Part shown: positions 24,871-37,061 of the stretch, in pieces
Position numbering within the stretch: the first letter of the stretch is position 1
How the letters are laid out: every line of letters starts with the position of its first letter
Position numbers and translations under genes: made by a program
Notes under the pieces: model-generated
What the model was told of the DNA's origin: nothing
Seen by the model: the letters and a program-made list of their open reading frames with translations, nothing else
Databases searched by the model: none
Assembly (NCBI GenBank): GCA_039566865.1
Contig: CM076956.1
Location: 5,777,511 to 5,841,510, forward strand
Length of the DNA: 64,000 nucleotides
Direction of reading: 5' to 3'
Source: Aurelia coerulea
Taxonomy: Eukaryota; Cnidaria; Scyphozoa; Semaeostomeae; Ulmaridae

Positions 24871-25290
24871 TACCGTAAAAGCTCTATTAAGCCCCCCCCC
24901 CCGGGGACCTTTTTAATTTCGGACACTCCAGGGAGGGGGGTTAAAAGAGACGGCTTATTAGAGGGGGGCATTTTTTCACAAATTCAAATGACAAAGATAT
25001 ATGTGATAGCTTTTCAGTTCTTTTACCCCATATTTTGCGGATTCAACATACAATTGTATAAGTCAAATAAATAAATTCGACACAGCTTTATCCCTGAGCA
25101 TATCGAACGTAACATGCAGACCTGTTTAGCTAAATAAATGGAAAATCTTTGGTAACGCGTAGAATTTGATGTAAGTTGGGGGGGGGCTTAATAGAGAGGA
25201 GAGACTTATTCAAAACTTTTGCTCAGAGGGGATGGGCTCATTAGAGAGGGGGGCTAAATAGAGAGGGGGCTACATAGAGCTTTTACGGTA
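24871..25290. mobile_element. MITE with TACCGTAAAAGCTCTATTAA ends
   Basis: Left end TACCGTAAAAGCTCTATTAA is inverted at the right end (ATAGAGCTTTTACGGTA). Subterminal C-rich and G-rich runs (CCCCCCCCCCGGGG, GGGGGGGCTTAATAGAG) mirror each other. Non-coding. Confidence 0.8.
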
Positions 25291-25577
25291 CTTTAGCATT
25301 TCAAAGAAGTTTGCAGGAAACCATACTTCAAAAACAAACCAAACCAGCCAAGAAAAATTCATATTTTTCCTTTGATAACACAGTTTTTATTAAAAACAGG
25401 GAACAAAAAGAGAAATCTGGATGGGATTCAGCTCAGTGCTGCAAACAATCTTCTAAAAAGCCTTCTATCACGAGAAACGCAACACATGAATTGAATAAAC
25501 TATAATGAAGGACCAAGAGATAACTCTGATATATTTGGTAATCAAAGAACTAACAGTTCAAAGACGTTATCTCGGAA

Positions 25578-25854
25578 CATGGGTAGTTAGACACTGCTGG
25601 TGTGCTTCTATGGAGAAGAGCTGGATAATATGTATCTGCGGGGGAAATTTTTTATAGTACTGCGGAGGAGATATCTGCGGGGGAAATTTTTTATAATACT
25701 GCGGAGGAGATATCTGCGGGGGAAATTTTATAGTACTGCGATTTTTGTTCTTTCGATATCTCCTCCGCAGTACTGCAAAAAAAATTTCCCCCGCAGATAC
25801 ATAATATCCAGCGCTCCTCCATAGAAGCACACCAGCAGTGTCTAACTACCCATG
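25578..25854. mobile_element. hAT-type MITE with internal minisatellite
   Basis: Ends ATGGGTAGTTAGACACTGC and GCAGTGTCTAACTACCCATG, with an 8-bp duplication CTCGGAAC on both sides. The centre (25,640-25,740) holds about three copies of a roughly 40-bp unit with GCGGGGGAAATTTTT and ACTGCGGAGGAGATATCT, and their inverse follows. Confidence 0.8.
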
Positions 25855-26790
25855 CTCGGAACAGCTGTGTTAGAGATCACGATGCATTTTCAAACAAAAA
25901 TTCTCTCGATGAATAAGCTCGTGGCCTTTCTATTTTTATAAGGAATCTTCTGCTTAAAGATCTGGAGAAAAACGAATGAATTGCATATCCCTGATACCAT
26001 AGATATACACAAATGCTGCAGAGGGCCTCTTCAAAATCAAACAGAAGAAGAGAAGACACCCTCGTTATTTCCTTTTTTCTCCTTCAAAAGGACTAAAAGA
26101 GAGACTTGTAGCAAATCAAGAGAAGACAATGCTCTGTACCACAGAGCTGCGAAAGAGCAGTTTCCTCCGCAGTTTCCTCCGCCATGCCACGGCGGAGATT
26201 TCTTTACAAACATGTTGAATTAACTAAGAGCACTGGACGATCATTTCAACCAACACAGAATGAGCATATCCCCCAGACTCAAGCGAAACAATTGCATGTT
26301 CCAAATATTTGGTTTCTTTACAATGCATTTCAGATTGACGAATTCTTTTTTTTCTGCGATTGATGTCTCATATTTCTTTGGGAATGTTGTCCACTGATCA
26401 TGCAAACTGACCAAAACGATATTCTTGCGGTATCAGCTGAAAGCTATATCATCAGCAGTACTGAACCTAGGAAGTCGAAACTGAGGTACTATCAGAGACG
26501 TAGGAACCAGGGACACTGGGGGCACGTACCACCCAAAATTTTTCAACAAACCAAAAATTGTCCTTTTCTGTTTCAGGAGGTGCTCCTTCAAGGCTGATGC
26601 AGACAGAATGTTGTTTTGGTTTCGTTACTATCTGGTTATGTTTGCTCCTGGTTTTGTTTTGTTGTGAAGAAAATTGGCATATATGAATCACGATTTACAC
26701 TATGATGTGCTGTGTATCACAGTCTTACCGTTTAAATCCAATGCCAATTTAAATCCAAGCGTTTGAAAATTATTTTACAAGGAACAGCCA
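25855..26790. other. Intergenic, no gene recognised
   Basis: Contains CCTCCGCAG motifs near 26,160-26,190 typical of the hAT-type MITEs but no clear pair of ends. No gene recognised. Confidence 0.35.
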
Positions 26791-26794
26791 CAAA

Positions 26795-27145
26795 AAGAAT
26801 ACCCGCAAAAACAACAAAAGCGTGGTCATTCCAAAAGTTAGGACAGAAACTGGACGTACAACCTTCGCGTTTCAAGGAGCAAAAATATTTAACAATCTAC
26901 CTAATAACTTACAAACTGAAACATCGTTGTTGAAATTTAAAGCATCCAGCAAGGACACAAACCTAGACTTTTAGCCATTTATCAGTTGTAATTTTAATCT
27001 TGTAATATAGAACTTTTCTTCTTGTAAATTTTCAACTTTATTCTTGTAGATATCAACTTTTATTTTGTAAAATACAGGTCTTTGATTGATAACAGTAATC
27101 TTATTTACTGAACAAATTAACCTGTATAAATATGAAAGATTATTA

Positions 27146-27176
<31 letters not shown>
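26795..27176 (+). mobile_element. Non-LTR retrotransposon 3' end fragment
   Basis: Codons 26,795-26,974 give the C-terminal tail of a LINE reverse transcriptase ORF: a basic start, VIPKVRTETGRTTFAFQGAK, then IFNNLPNNLQTE and a stop. This matches the conserved 'G-x-x-x-W/F-N-x-L-P' end of such ORFs. About 165 bases on, an (ATT)n run at 27,141-27,176 looks like the element's 3' tail. The 5' part is missing. Confidence 0.75.
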
Positions 27177-27298
27177 GCATATGAAAGTGCCCTTCTTGTG
27201 AAAAAATGTGCAAGTATAAGATGGTTCCTACGACCCTGGGTCCTGTAATAGATTGGGGGTAGATACTGCGTAGGTCTTGACGTTTACTGCTGATTAGT

Positions 27299-27690
27299 AC
27301 ACTTATTTTTTTTTATAAGAAACTAAGGTCCGGGGCTGGTAGGCAGTTTCTTAAATTTTTGGGCCATTTTGCTACAACAAGTTTCTTACGTGTTTCTTAT
27401 ATTTTTATTGCCGGAAGTTTAGAGTTGATTTTGTCTTGTCTAAAGGGCTCCCAAATTACTTAGTAAGTCTCTCAAAACGAGTAAATAACATGATTCGCAC
27501 TCAAAATAATGTCCAAACAGTTGCTTTAACTGCACAATGTCAAAATATTTTTGAGTGCGATAGGAAAATTAAAACTGAAAATTGCAGAAGTTTCTTAGCT
27601 TTTTTCAATTCAGGTAGGGTTGTTTCTTAGCTTTCGAAAAATTGAGCCTACCGTTTCTTATAAGCGGTTTCTTATAAAAAAAATGAGTGT
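27299..27690. mobile_element. TTTCTTATA repeat element
   Basis: Left end ACACTTATTTTTTTTTATAA, right end TTATAAAAAAAATGAGTGT, with TTTCTTA motifs throughout. Same family as 9435-10,244; it abuts a hAT-type MITE. Confidence 0.6.
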
Positions 27691-27697
27691 ATTGGAC

Positions 27698-27838
27698 CAT
27701 GGGTGATTAGACACCGCAGTTGTGCTTGATTGCCGCAGCGTTGTTCCTTTGCAGAGGAAAACAATTATTCCTCCACAGGTATATCATAATTGCAGCGCTC
27801 CCCCACAGAAGAACACCAGCAGTTTCTAACTACCCATG
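27698..27838. mobile_element. hAT-type MITE, short copy
   Basis: Ends CATGGGTGATTAGACACCGC and AGTTTCTAACTACCCATG with flanks ATTGGAC and ATTGGAA, a slightly decayed target duplication. Confidence 0.75.
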
Positions 27839-28451
27839 ATTGGAAGTGATGCTGAAACACACAATCAGAGAGATATTTCCATTCCGCAAACTTTTGGGTC
27901 CTGCAACATTTGCTTTGTGAGATACCGTAGCCGAGGGGTGTATCACTCTTCCAGAATGGCGTACGAGGTTTTTTTAAAACAATAGGATTTTCAGAGATAT
28001 TTTTGCAGATTTTGCTTGAAAACAAAAGAAATTTTTCCAAAGGTGTACGAGATCTGTATAGAGTGATACGCCCCTCGACCGTAGCAAAATGTCAAAATTT
28101 GGTGACGACAGTAGTTCTGCATAGGATTGTCGCATCCACCCAGCGAAATTGACCCAATACTGAAAGTTTCTAAAAAATTATCAGATTTTCAGCTTGGCAG
28201 CAAGCAATAAACAATGTCCCACTTGAGACAGAATGTAGTTTAGTTTCTTTCATGTCTTGTTGCTTTTCCTTTTATTATTCATATGTCGCCTTGGTTTTTT
28301 TGTGATACCAAGGAGCAGTCATAGTATTTTGCATCCAGTGGCATCGTCCTTGTAGTGTAGTGAAGTATTTTGTAAGTAGCGTAACTAGTAAATTTGTATT
28401 GGAAATTTTTATTGGAATGTAAAAAAGATAAATTAAACAATGTGATTTTCA

Positions 28452-28590
28452 AAGGGAATCTAAGCATATATAAGCCCTTGATAAAAATGGTTACGCGAAG
28501 ACAATAGGCCATCACACGTGCCGCACCATATTTGGGTAACTGATCGCAACAGGCTTGAGCCACTTTTATATGCTTACATTCCCTTCAAGC
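28452..28590. mobile_element. MITE fragment (GGGAATCTAAGCATATATAA)
   Basis: The stretch GGGAATCTAAGCATATATAA through CTTTTATATGCTTACATTCC is repeated in inverted orientation at 30,626-30,776. Ends are inverted copies of each other. Confidence 0.7.
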
Positions 28591-28662
28591 AGCATCTGGA
28601 CAAATCCCTGTGGCATCCAAGTTCATCAGCCTGTGATATCAGTAACTTTAGAAATTTGCCCC

Positions 28663-28989
28663 ACAGTCAAAACTAGTGGTATCTCCATAGAAATGTTCAA
28701 GACTCTAAATGGTCTGAATCCATCCTTCATGAAAGATATTTTTCAAGTTAGATCCTCTAATTATTCATCGCGAAATCCTAATAACCTTACTCATTACAGA
28801 CCAAACCAGGTTACTTTCGGTGCTCGCAGTCTCAAGTTCTTAGGACCGCAGATTTGGAATTGCTTACCAAATGAGCTAAAATCGGCTGAAAGCCTTAATA
28901 TTTTCAAAAGGTTAATATCACAATGGGATGGCCCCACGTGCAAATGCAACGCCTGTCGTTTTACTGTAAATAATGTACAAACCGTTTAA
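28663..28989 (+). mobile_element. Non-LTR retrotransposon reverse transcriptase C-terminus (remnant)
   Basis: About 109 codons ending in a stop at 28,987. The peptide shows the C-terminal LINE pattern: IEMFKTLNGLNPSFMKDIF, a RSSNYSSRNPNNL region, then FGARSLKFLGPQIWNCLPNE and a terminal C-x-C-x2-C motif (CKCNAC). The RT catalytic part is not next to it, since a MITE lies directly upstream. Confidence 0.8.
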
Positions 28990-30625
28990 AAAATGTATTT
29001 ATTTTAATTTAATTACTGTATCCATCGATTTTGATTAGTTTCCATGTACATATGTACATAGTAGACTAGATGATTTTTTTCAGGTTCCCCCCTGGCAAGA
29101 TCTACAAAAATACACCATTATCAAAGTACTGTAAGAAGCGGCAGTGTACTGCATTGTGGGCGGATCAGAGCTCACCATCAAAACAATCAAATACACCGTC
29201 TGAAAGCTTTCGTTCTCTGCAAGAGTAGCAACAATCAGCAAGCACACAAAACTGGCACCTTTGAGAGGAAACAATGCCAAATTCCTGTGGAATAACATAT
29301 GATCAAATGTCTGTTGGTCTCATAAAGCAACAGTTACTTCCTAATCCAGAAGAGGCACCAAAACGGAACGGACCAAGCGAAACCAAATTTCAGCGGAATT
29401 TCAGCACGTTAGAGTTTCGTTGACCTTTCTTCAGTTGAGGAAATAAAGTGAAAAAGTCGCACATAACGAAGAGCACTACGTGATGTGAGTTCAGAGCTTC
29501 AGAGCAGAGTTGCAAAAAGTCTTTCACCTTCCTCCAAACCTGGATTTTAAGGTCTGACCTTCCTCATTTCAAAGTTTTGTGAAAAAAGGGAAAAGAGCCT
29601 TTATGCATCAAGAAAGGTAAAGAATTGATCTTTCCATAATATATCAGGACCGTTGCATGTTTTATGAAATTTTGATGCAGTCTGGAAAGAAATTTAAAAG
29701 GTGGTTCGCACACCAAGTTAAAACTTTGACGATTATTGATGATTTTCTCAAGAATGTCAGTGAGTTGTGCAGTGGCGTAACCAGGGTAAATTAACCAGGA
29801 ACATTGGAATGAGGGGTCTTTATTCCTGGGAAAATTTTTAGGACACGTCTTTTACTTTGGCTTAGAACAGCCCTCCTAATCTCATGTTTGCCAGTGCTAG
29901 AGTCGCAACTTTGAAAAATTTGTAATAATTTAATGTAATTAACCACAATCTTCAGAAAAATTTCGAGTAATGCGAAAATGGAAAATTTTACAATTTTGTG
30001 ACATTTCTTCTATAAATTAACGTCAGTTGGAAAATTTTCGGACTTATCTTTTCAAATAACCTTCCTCAACTTTTGCTCAAAACTTCCTCCAAACCAGGTG
30101 TGTGGGTGTGTAGTGTTTTTGCATCTCTGCTTCAGAGCATTTAAGTCAGTGCGAAACTGGCGAAACCAACCATCTACTGACTATCAGTGAAGGAATACTG
30201 ATCAATCGATCAATCAATCAACCAATCAATTAACCATTGTGAATGTCCTAAATGTCCCAATATGGTGTATCGACGTTTGCCGAATCATACAATCATAAAT
30301 TATGCATTGATTAGAAATAATTACCAATCATTTCGAAGCAAAAAGGTTAACTTGGATGCAGAAATTTATTTCACTAAAATAGGTCGTGTCGTTCTAGGCC
30401 TATCTCTGCAAAACTTTAAGATTGTAGTATAGAGCCCATAGAGTATGGGGATACCAGCGGATTTTTTAATTTGTATCATTCATATCTTAGCTCACTTGTA
30501 TGATACAATTAAAAAATGCGCTGGTGTCTCCATACTCTATCATGGTCTATTGCAAATGGTCTATTGCTGGACCAGTATAGATTGCTATGTGTTGATTTTT
30601 TATTGGATAATATTATTTAATTCAT
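28990..30625. other. Intergenic, no gene recognised
   Basis: AT-rich with a short tandem ATCAATCA run near 30,200-30,230. No gene or clear transposon end found. Confidence 0.35.
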
Positions 30626-30776
30626 TAAAGGGAATGTAAGCATATAAAAGTGGCTCAAGCCACAATGCGGCCTGTTGACGTAGATCAGTTGCCCAAATAT
30701 GGTACGGCACGTGTCATAGCCTATTGCCTTTGATTGGCTACCTTTATCAAGGGCTTCTATATGCTTAGATTCCCTT
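30626..30776. mobile_element. MITE, inverted copy of the 28,452 element
   Basis: Starts AAAGGGAATGTAAGCATATA and ends ATATGCTTAGATTCCCTTTA. It resembles 28,452-28,590 in the opposite direction throughout. Confidence 0.7.
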
Positions 30777-30837
30777 TAGTTTGTCTCTATATCATTCACC
30801 CTCTTCGTCATCATCTTCTTGCTCACATTTGCTGGAG

Positions 30838-31130
30838 CACTGCTCGTGGATCTTTCAAAGGCTTTTACTTGTTTTAATTATGAGCTTCTGATTGCAAAAT
30901 TAAACTTATTGTTTTAGTCCAAGTGCATTGCGGTTGATTCATAGCTATCTCAATGAAAGGAAGCAGAGGGTAAAGATAAATGGGTCATTCAGTGCATGGA
31001 GAGAAAAAATGATAGGTGAGCCACAAGGTTCAGTCTTGGGGCCTCTTCTCTTTAATATATACCTCAATGATCTCTTCATGTTTGTGAAGGATGCTTAAAT
31101 ATGTAACTATGCAGATGACATCATCATCAT
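30838..31130 (+). pseudogene. Degenerate non-LTR retrotransposon reverse transcriptase
   Basis: Reads as broken RT: LLVDLSKAFTCFNYELLIAK (the catalytic D-x-x-K-A-F motif), then a frameshift, then a segment with RVKINGSFSAW, GEPQGSVLGPLLFNIYLNDL and, after an in-frame stop, YADD. These are RT motifs A, B and C. Stops and shifts show it is dead. Confidence 0.88.
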
Positions 31131-31633
31131 CATCATCTTCTCCGTCATGATAATAATAAAAATAATACAGGTCTGTCCTTGGGGAAGGTCTCGCTCACTG
31201 CTATCATCCTGTGGTTAAAAATTGGACAATATTTGATCGAAATTTTAGTCTCTTTAATCATTTACATAAACAGTTTTTCAGTAAAATTGCCTGTAAACTG
31301 ATTCCCAGGAAATATGCATTGTAATTAGTGGAGATGCTGCGAAGGCGCTGTAAACACTTGCGCCGTTTCATTTGTGTGCAATGGGTCCTTAACATGCCCT
31401 AGCACCCATGAACTTAAATCTATACATTGCATCATAGATCTTAGCTTATTATAGCTGCCTTACTTAGGATTACGAGGCGTTAACCTTCCTCTGCTCTCTA
31501 AACATAGAATTCATCCACACAAACCACAGATCAAAGAGCTGTGTGATCATTGTGGCTTTGCCTGTCAAATATAGCGGATCTATTTCCTGGCTGTCTGAAC
31601 CGTCATGTAGAAACGTATTCATTTCTATGCAAT

Positions 31634-31804
31634 CATGGGTAGCTAGACACTGCTGGTGTGCTTGTCTATGGTGAGCACAGCAACTGATGTGTACCTGCGG
31701 CGGAATAATCGCAAAAGCTCCTCCATAGTAGTAAACAATGCTTTCCTCCGCAAAAGAACAAAGACGTGGGAATCAAACACAACTGTGGCGTTCAACTACC
31801 CATG
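31634..31804. mobile_element. hAT-type MITE
   Basis: Ends CATGGGTAGCTAGACACTGC and GGCGTTCAACTACCCATG, with CCTCCGCAAAAG inside. No clear target duplication remains. Confidence 0.7.
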
Positions 31805-31854
31805 GTCCAATCTTTCAAAGCCTCAATAACTGTCTGGATAACTGCTCATTTCAA

Positions 31855-32377
31855 GCATAGGTTCCAAATCTTTAAAAAGGCTGGTGTAAAATTTAGTGAC
31901 CTATTTCTTTAAACTGAATGACTTCAAAGAAACTTTACCTATTTCTCTATAATTCTACCGTTGGACTTTTCTGAAATCTTTAATATTTTCAGAATTAGAG
32001 TGTTTTTCTTCTTTTTCAAGAATTCAAGAAAAAATTTCAAAAAAACTTAAAACCATCGTAATTTCTAAACCGTGTGACGCAACATGAAGTAATTTCGAAG
32101 AGAACTATTGTTTATGGATGCCTACAATATGGTATCAAGCAAAAGTCTGTCACTCATCTGGTTTATGATTTAGAAATTTGATGACGTCACATCCTAAAAT
32201 GAGCTGAAATGTAAAATGCCCTGTAATATTGAAAAATATTCAAATTTTCTGGAAAGTCCAACGGTAGAATTATAGATAAATATCTACATTTTCTTTCAAG
32301 CCATTCAATCAGAAGAAAGAGGTCATTGAATTTTACACCACCTGTTTACGCCGAGTTAAAGATTTGGAACCTATGCT
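31855..32377. mobile_element. MITE family AGCATAGGTTCCAAATCTTT, copy 1
   Basis: About 520 bp with inverted ends AGCATAGGTTCCAAATCTTT and AAAGATTTGGAACCTATGCT. The inner AATTCTACCGTTGGACTTTTC is mirrored by GAAAGTCCAACGGTAGAATT. Near-identical layout at 41,871-42,396; related, more diverged copies at 40,072-40,572 and about 35,672-36,116. Confidence 0.85.
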
Positions 32378-32656
32378 CTCATTTCACACCTTCAGCGCAC
32401 CCAAGCAGAAAGTTCTGCTCTCTCTGTTTATTTTGATTTGGTTGAATGCGCTCAGTTGTGAAATCCATCCTTCAGAGATGTAAATCGCTTTGCCTTTTCG
32501 GAGACCTGATTCTTTTGTTTACAAAATTCACCCCTGCTCTGCTCATAACCTTCTTTCAATCACTACGCTAAGTTCGTATAACATACTGCAAAGAGTCTGG
32601 GTCGAGCGACATTCTTCCTTGCGTTCCTTTATCAATCAAAACAATCAAGATTTCTT

Positions 32657-32877
32657 TTAAAGGGTCTGTTTCATCCAGCATGTCTTGCACGTGCCGTCTC
32701 TTGGTGGGCCTTTGTTGTCGCCATTTTCATGGCCCATGAAAATGGCAACAACAAAGGTGCACCAAGAGGTAGCCTGCGCGCAGTCTTTCTGTTGTGGTTC
32801 CACAACAGAAAGACTGCGCACAGTCTAACCAAGAGGCGGCACGTGCAAGGCATGCTGGATGAAACAGACCCTTTAAA
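32657..32877. mobile_element. Foldback element, 220 bp
   Basis: Left end TTTAAAGGGTCTGTTTCATC and right end GATGAAACAGACCCTTTAAA are exact inverted copies; GCACGTGCCG/CGGCACGTGC follow. An inner hairpin with CAGTCTTTCTGTTGTGG and its inverse lies at 32,779-32,817, so two palindromes are nested. Confidence 0.82.
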
Positions 32878-33634
32878 TTCAGCCAGCTGGATCTAATTTG
32901 TTTCAAATTAAACAATGTTAAAATCTGAAACAATGCAATCATGCTTGTTTTGATTGCCAAAGGAACGTAAGGCTTATGCAGTTCACGGAACTTTCAAATG
33001 TTCACAACAGTGATGGAAGCTCTGACGCAGCTCCATCATATCTTCCGACTAAAAATGCATGAAAGCGTGCACAACCCAGTCGACTGCACGAAGGCTAACC
33101 GTCAGACAACTCGAAAAATATCAAAAGTCAGGAAATGCTAGCAAACGGACAGAAACGGCCAGACAAGCCATCAGCATACAATGATTCACAAATGATGGAC
33201 TCATATGCGGTATTGACTTTTTGGTGATTCACAGAGATACAATGATAACAATTTATCGAAACTTCTTGCTATGCAAAATTTATACAATCGTTTCATGCAC
33301 TATTTATATCAACTTAAGACTATTCTGAGGACCTTAAGCCCTACTGCTTAGCTATCTTCGTTTGGTGATCGCATCGACCTAATGCAACATGATTCAGGAG
33401 TGATATGCGGGAATGAATTATCAGTGAATCGAATTACCGCAATGATGATCTATTGAAACCTCTTATCTTACGGTTGCTAGAACTGAGTTGATTCACTAAA
33501 CCATTCTCTCATTCACAAGCAAATTCTCGGCCACTTATATGTAGCTACAGAAAGCACACGCACAAAACTGTGGAGAGAGTGAATCTTTTTAAACTTGGAA
33601 TACTATCTTTTTCTTGAGGACATTTTCATTTCAT
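32878..33634. other. Intergenic, no gene recognised
   Basis: No coding exon or repeat end recognised. I searched this stretch specifically for missing ORC1 exons on the minus strand and saw none. Confidence 0.35.
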
Positions 33635-33706
33635 TTCATTTTAATTCTTTTAAGGAGGGTTGCCCTTCAACGAGTTGATTTTCAAGGGGCCCTCCGACAC
33701 TATGAA
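33635..33706 (-). mobile_element. LINE 3' UTR fragment
   Basis: Minus strand reads GGAGGGCCCCTTGAAAATCA then GAAGGGCAACCCTCCTTAAA, the same as the 3' UTR of the LINE fragment at 39,095-39,455. Confidence 0.6.
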
Positions 33707-33939
33707 GAATTTCCATATCTCTAACAATGTTCTCTTTTTACGTCATATCGATCCCTTGATTACCATAACAATCTTTCGGAATTGTCTGTTCTTTTGGTTA
33801 CTTTAGTGTTAGCCCTTCTGAATTTTTTACTTAAAAACGGGCAATGCTAAGAACCTTAAGCTTAATTTCATCTTTGTATTATTGCACTGCACGCAATGAG
33901 CATAATTTTTTGATTGCAAGAATCGAGTACTGTTGATGC

Positions 33940-34060
33940 AACAACTGGCCTAGCACCTAGCTATCTTTCCAATTTGTTCGCAAAAAAATCTAACCATAAT
34001 ATTGATATTAGCTTGAGAAATGGAGCCACTGATCTATGCATCTCTAAATCCCAAGAATGA
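33940..34060 (+). mobile_element. LINE ORF C-terminal fragment
   Basis: About 35 codons read GLAPSYLSNLFAKKSNHNID then ISLRNGATDLCISKSQ and a stop, the 'LAPxYLxxLF' pattern found near the C-terminus of non-LTR reverse transcriptase ORFs. Confidence 0.6.
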
Positions 34061-34968
34061 CAACTTGCAAAGGATAGAAAGCGATATCTTGTCGTGGCAC
34101 AAAAAGGTAGCTTGCCACTCTTTTGTTGAAATAATGTAAAATCTATTTTTGAAGCTTTGCTTCTGGTATATTGATATATTCCAGTTTAGCTGACATCGAT
34201 CTTATGTACACTCACTAGCGAATGATCTACGGAACTTAACTGACAGTTGACAGTTAAAAGCAATGTTTCGAAACTAGCCACTTTGCAAAATTGCCTGAAT
34301 CAAGAGTACACATTCTCAAGTATCTGCTCTCAGCACTATCACGGGGGTCATTTTCAATCGTGAAAATACTATATTCATGGATCACTCTCCATAGAAACCA
34401 TCGATAAAGCGTCAAAAGGGATTTTCTTGCTATTTCACAATTGCGATTTGTGAGATTTTTTGTGGTTTGGGACGTCATCACGAGAAGGGTATTTCCAATA
34501 GGAGGTTAAGGTTGGAGGTCAGGAGACCTGAGCTTTCATTTTTCAGCTCTTCAAAAATTCAAATTATCAACATATCACAGAAACAAACCAATTCCCGGCC
34601 TGAAACGGATAGAAGTCTTTCAAACTTGCAAATTTTCATTGACTTTGTCAGAATTCTAATAGATCGTCTGACTGTAAAAATTCAAATATATCAAAGCTGA
34701 TATTCTAAGATAGGTCTTTCGAATATTGTCTGAAATCTGTAATGTCACAGAAAACTTCCGCAGAAAATCGTTCAATAGAGTAATGGAGCTTTTCATTAAT
34801 TTCAACTGGGAAATTCTCCAGATCTTGCCGCTCCACACACGTAGGCCATCCCAAGGAGAATGAGTTATCATACAATTCCATCTAACTTTGTTTCATTTTA
34901 CCGTAACGTTATTACTGTCCTTTAAATCCATAAAATCAGTACTTACCGACAAAGGTTTCAGGAAGCTC

Positions 34969-35514
34969 CCGGGTGTCCCAAAAAAGTACTCATGTTTCAA
35001 AATCACCAAAAATTTATTATCAAACCTTTGATAAAATTTTCTTTTTGAGTTGTTTTGTCAAAGACCCAAAAATATTCATAGATGATAAAATGTTTGCTTT
35101 TGATGCAACAAGGTAGAACGATTACGCGTTGAAAAACCTTATTTTGAGCTATAGTTTTTAAGCAAAATAGTCAATCTTGCCTAAGAGTCAAAATTTTTAG
35201 ATTTTTTATCATCATTGACGTCTGCCATGATTTTGCGCATTTCTTTCTGTCATTTATGACCAAACTAGATGCTTTACATGCACAAAGAAATTGATCTGGC
35301 AATCATGAGTGGTTTTTTAAAGTATGGTTCAAAACCAGGTAGCCCTAAAAAGAGCTAAAGTTGCTACTTTTTAAGCCAATTACAAGATCAGCTATATATT
35401 GAAAAATAATTTGGTCTTTGATATACTTGACAAAAAAAGAAAATTGATTATCTGCCGTGAAATCAATTTTTGGTGATTTTTCAAACGGGAGTACTTTTTT
35501 TTATGGACACCCGG
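34969..35514. mobile_element. Tc1/mariner-type MITE, copy 3
   Basis: Starts CCGGGTGTCCCAAAAAAGTA, ends TTTTTATGGACACCCGG followed by TA. Same length and internal order as the copies at 3943 and 10,677. Confidence 0.85.
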
Positions 35515-35671
35515 TAGCATTACCGAAATTTTATCAATTCTCCTGCCTGAGAACATCGCAGACCTAAACTTATTCGGTTATCTCTTGCGTACTGTGAAAT
35601 ATCCGTTTGTAATATGCACTTTCAAAGTATATTTCCATATGGGCTTGGTGCGTGACTTCTAAACTAAGCGA

Positions 35672-36229
35672 ACATAGGGCTCAAATCTTTCCAATTTTTA
35701 AAAAGGTGAGTGCAGAATCCTATTACATTTTTCTTTGAATGGAATTATTTGAAAGGAATTCGAGGTACTTTACTGTAAATCTGCTATGAAAATGTGCTTG
35801 TATCTTAACTATCTTCAAAATGGAGGCGTTTTCAGTTTTTTTGAAAAGAATTCATGGAAAATTTTGAAAAAATTTAAATCATCCTAAATCCTAAATAAAT
35901 TGAGGAAAAATGATACAATCTTCAAGATAACCATAGTTTATGAAGGTCTACAATATGGTACCAAGAAAAAAATCTTTCACTCTTCTCGCTGACACCAGCT
36001 TTCTAAGTTGTGACGTCATCAAAATGCTAAATCATAAAGCAAAAAAGCTACAAATTTATGCTTTGCGTCATATTGTAGACCTCGATAAATTTTTGTTTTC
36101 TCGAGAGCAATGCCTGGAAACGTAATTCGGTCTTTGATCTACTTGACAAGAAAAGAGATTTGAAGATCAGCCTTGTAATGAAATTTTGGTGATTTTTCAA
36201 ACAGGAGTACTTTTGTTGGTAGACCCGGT
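35672..36229. mobile_element. Fused MITE fragments
   Basis: 35,672-36,116 is a truncated relative of the AGCATAGGTTCCAAATCTTT family (AGGGCTCAAATCTTTCCAAT at its left end). At about 36,117 it passes straight into the right-hand 110 bases of a Tc1-type MITE, which ends AGACCCGGTA. Confidence 0.6.
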
Positions 36230-36404
36230 ATAAAGTCCCTTTTAAGCATTCATTTCAAAGGGCAGATGCAACAGCCATCAGTGCAATCACTTTTTAAGAC
36301 TCGATACCTCTGCTCGCATTTCATAAGGACTGTCATACCTGTGTGTGTCATCCTATTTTTCTATTTTTTTTATTTCGAAAAAAATGCTTGATACAAATAG
36401 CTTC

Positions 36405-36645
36405 TAAATATATAAAACTAGACATAACATCAATCAGCGAGTGCTGCCGATTAGTATTTGTACCAAATGCGACTGTAGCGAGGTCAATTTTATAGAAATT
36501 AATTGAATGATTATCGCTAAGGAAACGTGTATTATGTTTGAATTTACAGTTGGGTAATGGTTTCTAGTTCCTGAGTCCAAGGCTCTTGGTTCCGTAGTTC
36601 TGCAGTCCATGGTTCCGTGGTCCGTAATATTGAGTTCTGCATTGT
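36405..36645. repeat. Direct repeat of ORC1 intron sequence, copy 1
   Basis: Contains GTATTTGTACCAAATGCGAC, GAGGTCAATTTTATAGAAAT and TCCATGGTTCCGTGGTCCGT. The same blocks in the same order occur at 37,590-37,880 in the intron just upstream of the last ORC1 exon found. Copy 2 has an extra piece of about 45 bases in the middle. Confidence 0.8.
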
Positions 36646-37061
36646 CAGAAATAAACCTTTGTCGTCCATTGACGTAGTTAGGTAGTTAAGTAGGTAGGAA
36701 GAACTCATTATCTTTTGTTGGAGAACTTTGTTGTTATGTTGTTTGTTGGATAAATGCTCACAAGCCGCGAGCCCGCGAACCGCAGCCGTGAGCTGGCCCG
36801 TCTACTACATAGTCTGACGACAGACAGACAGCAGGCAGACAGACGGCAGCCAGGCAGGCAGGCTTAATTTCGCTCACTGATTGAAGAAGAATAGTAAGGC
36901 TGCCTTCGGCAGCAATAAGAGAAGCTACGTCATACCTGCAGGTGATTACGCGAATCCAACGAGATTGGCGGCACTTACCTTGGCTACGCTATTGGCGATC
37001 AATCTCCAGTCATTCGCATGTGTGGCAGGACTCGATCCCATGCCACAATCTACCGCCTCTC
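36646..37061. other. Unrecognised stretch below the last ORC1 exon
   Basis: Has a CAGGCAGGCAGG tract near 36,840. On the minus strand there is a good donor (AAG|GTAAGTGCC, near 36,965) after an open stretch containing NDWRLIANS, which could be an exon of unknown identity; it does not match the ORC1 segment expected next. Confidence 0.3.
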
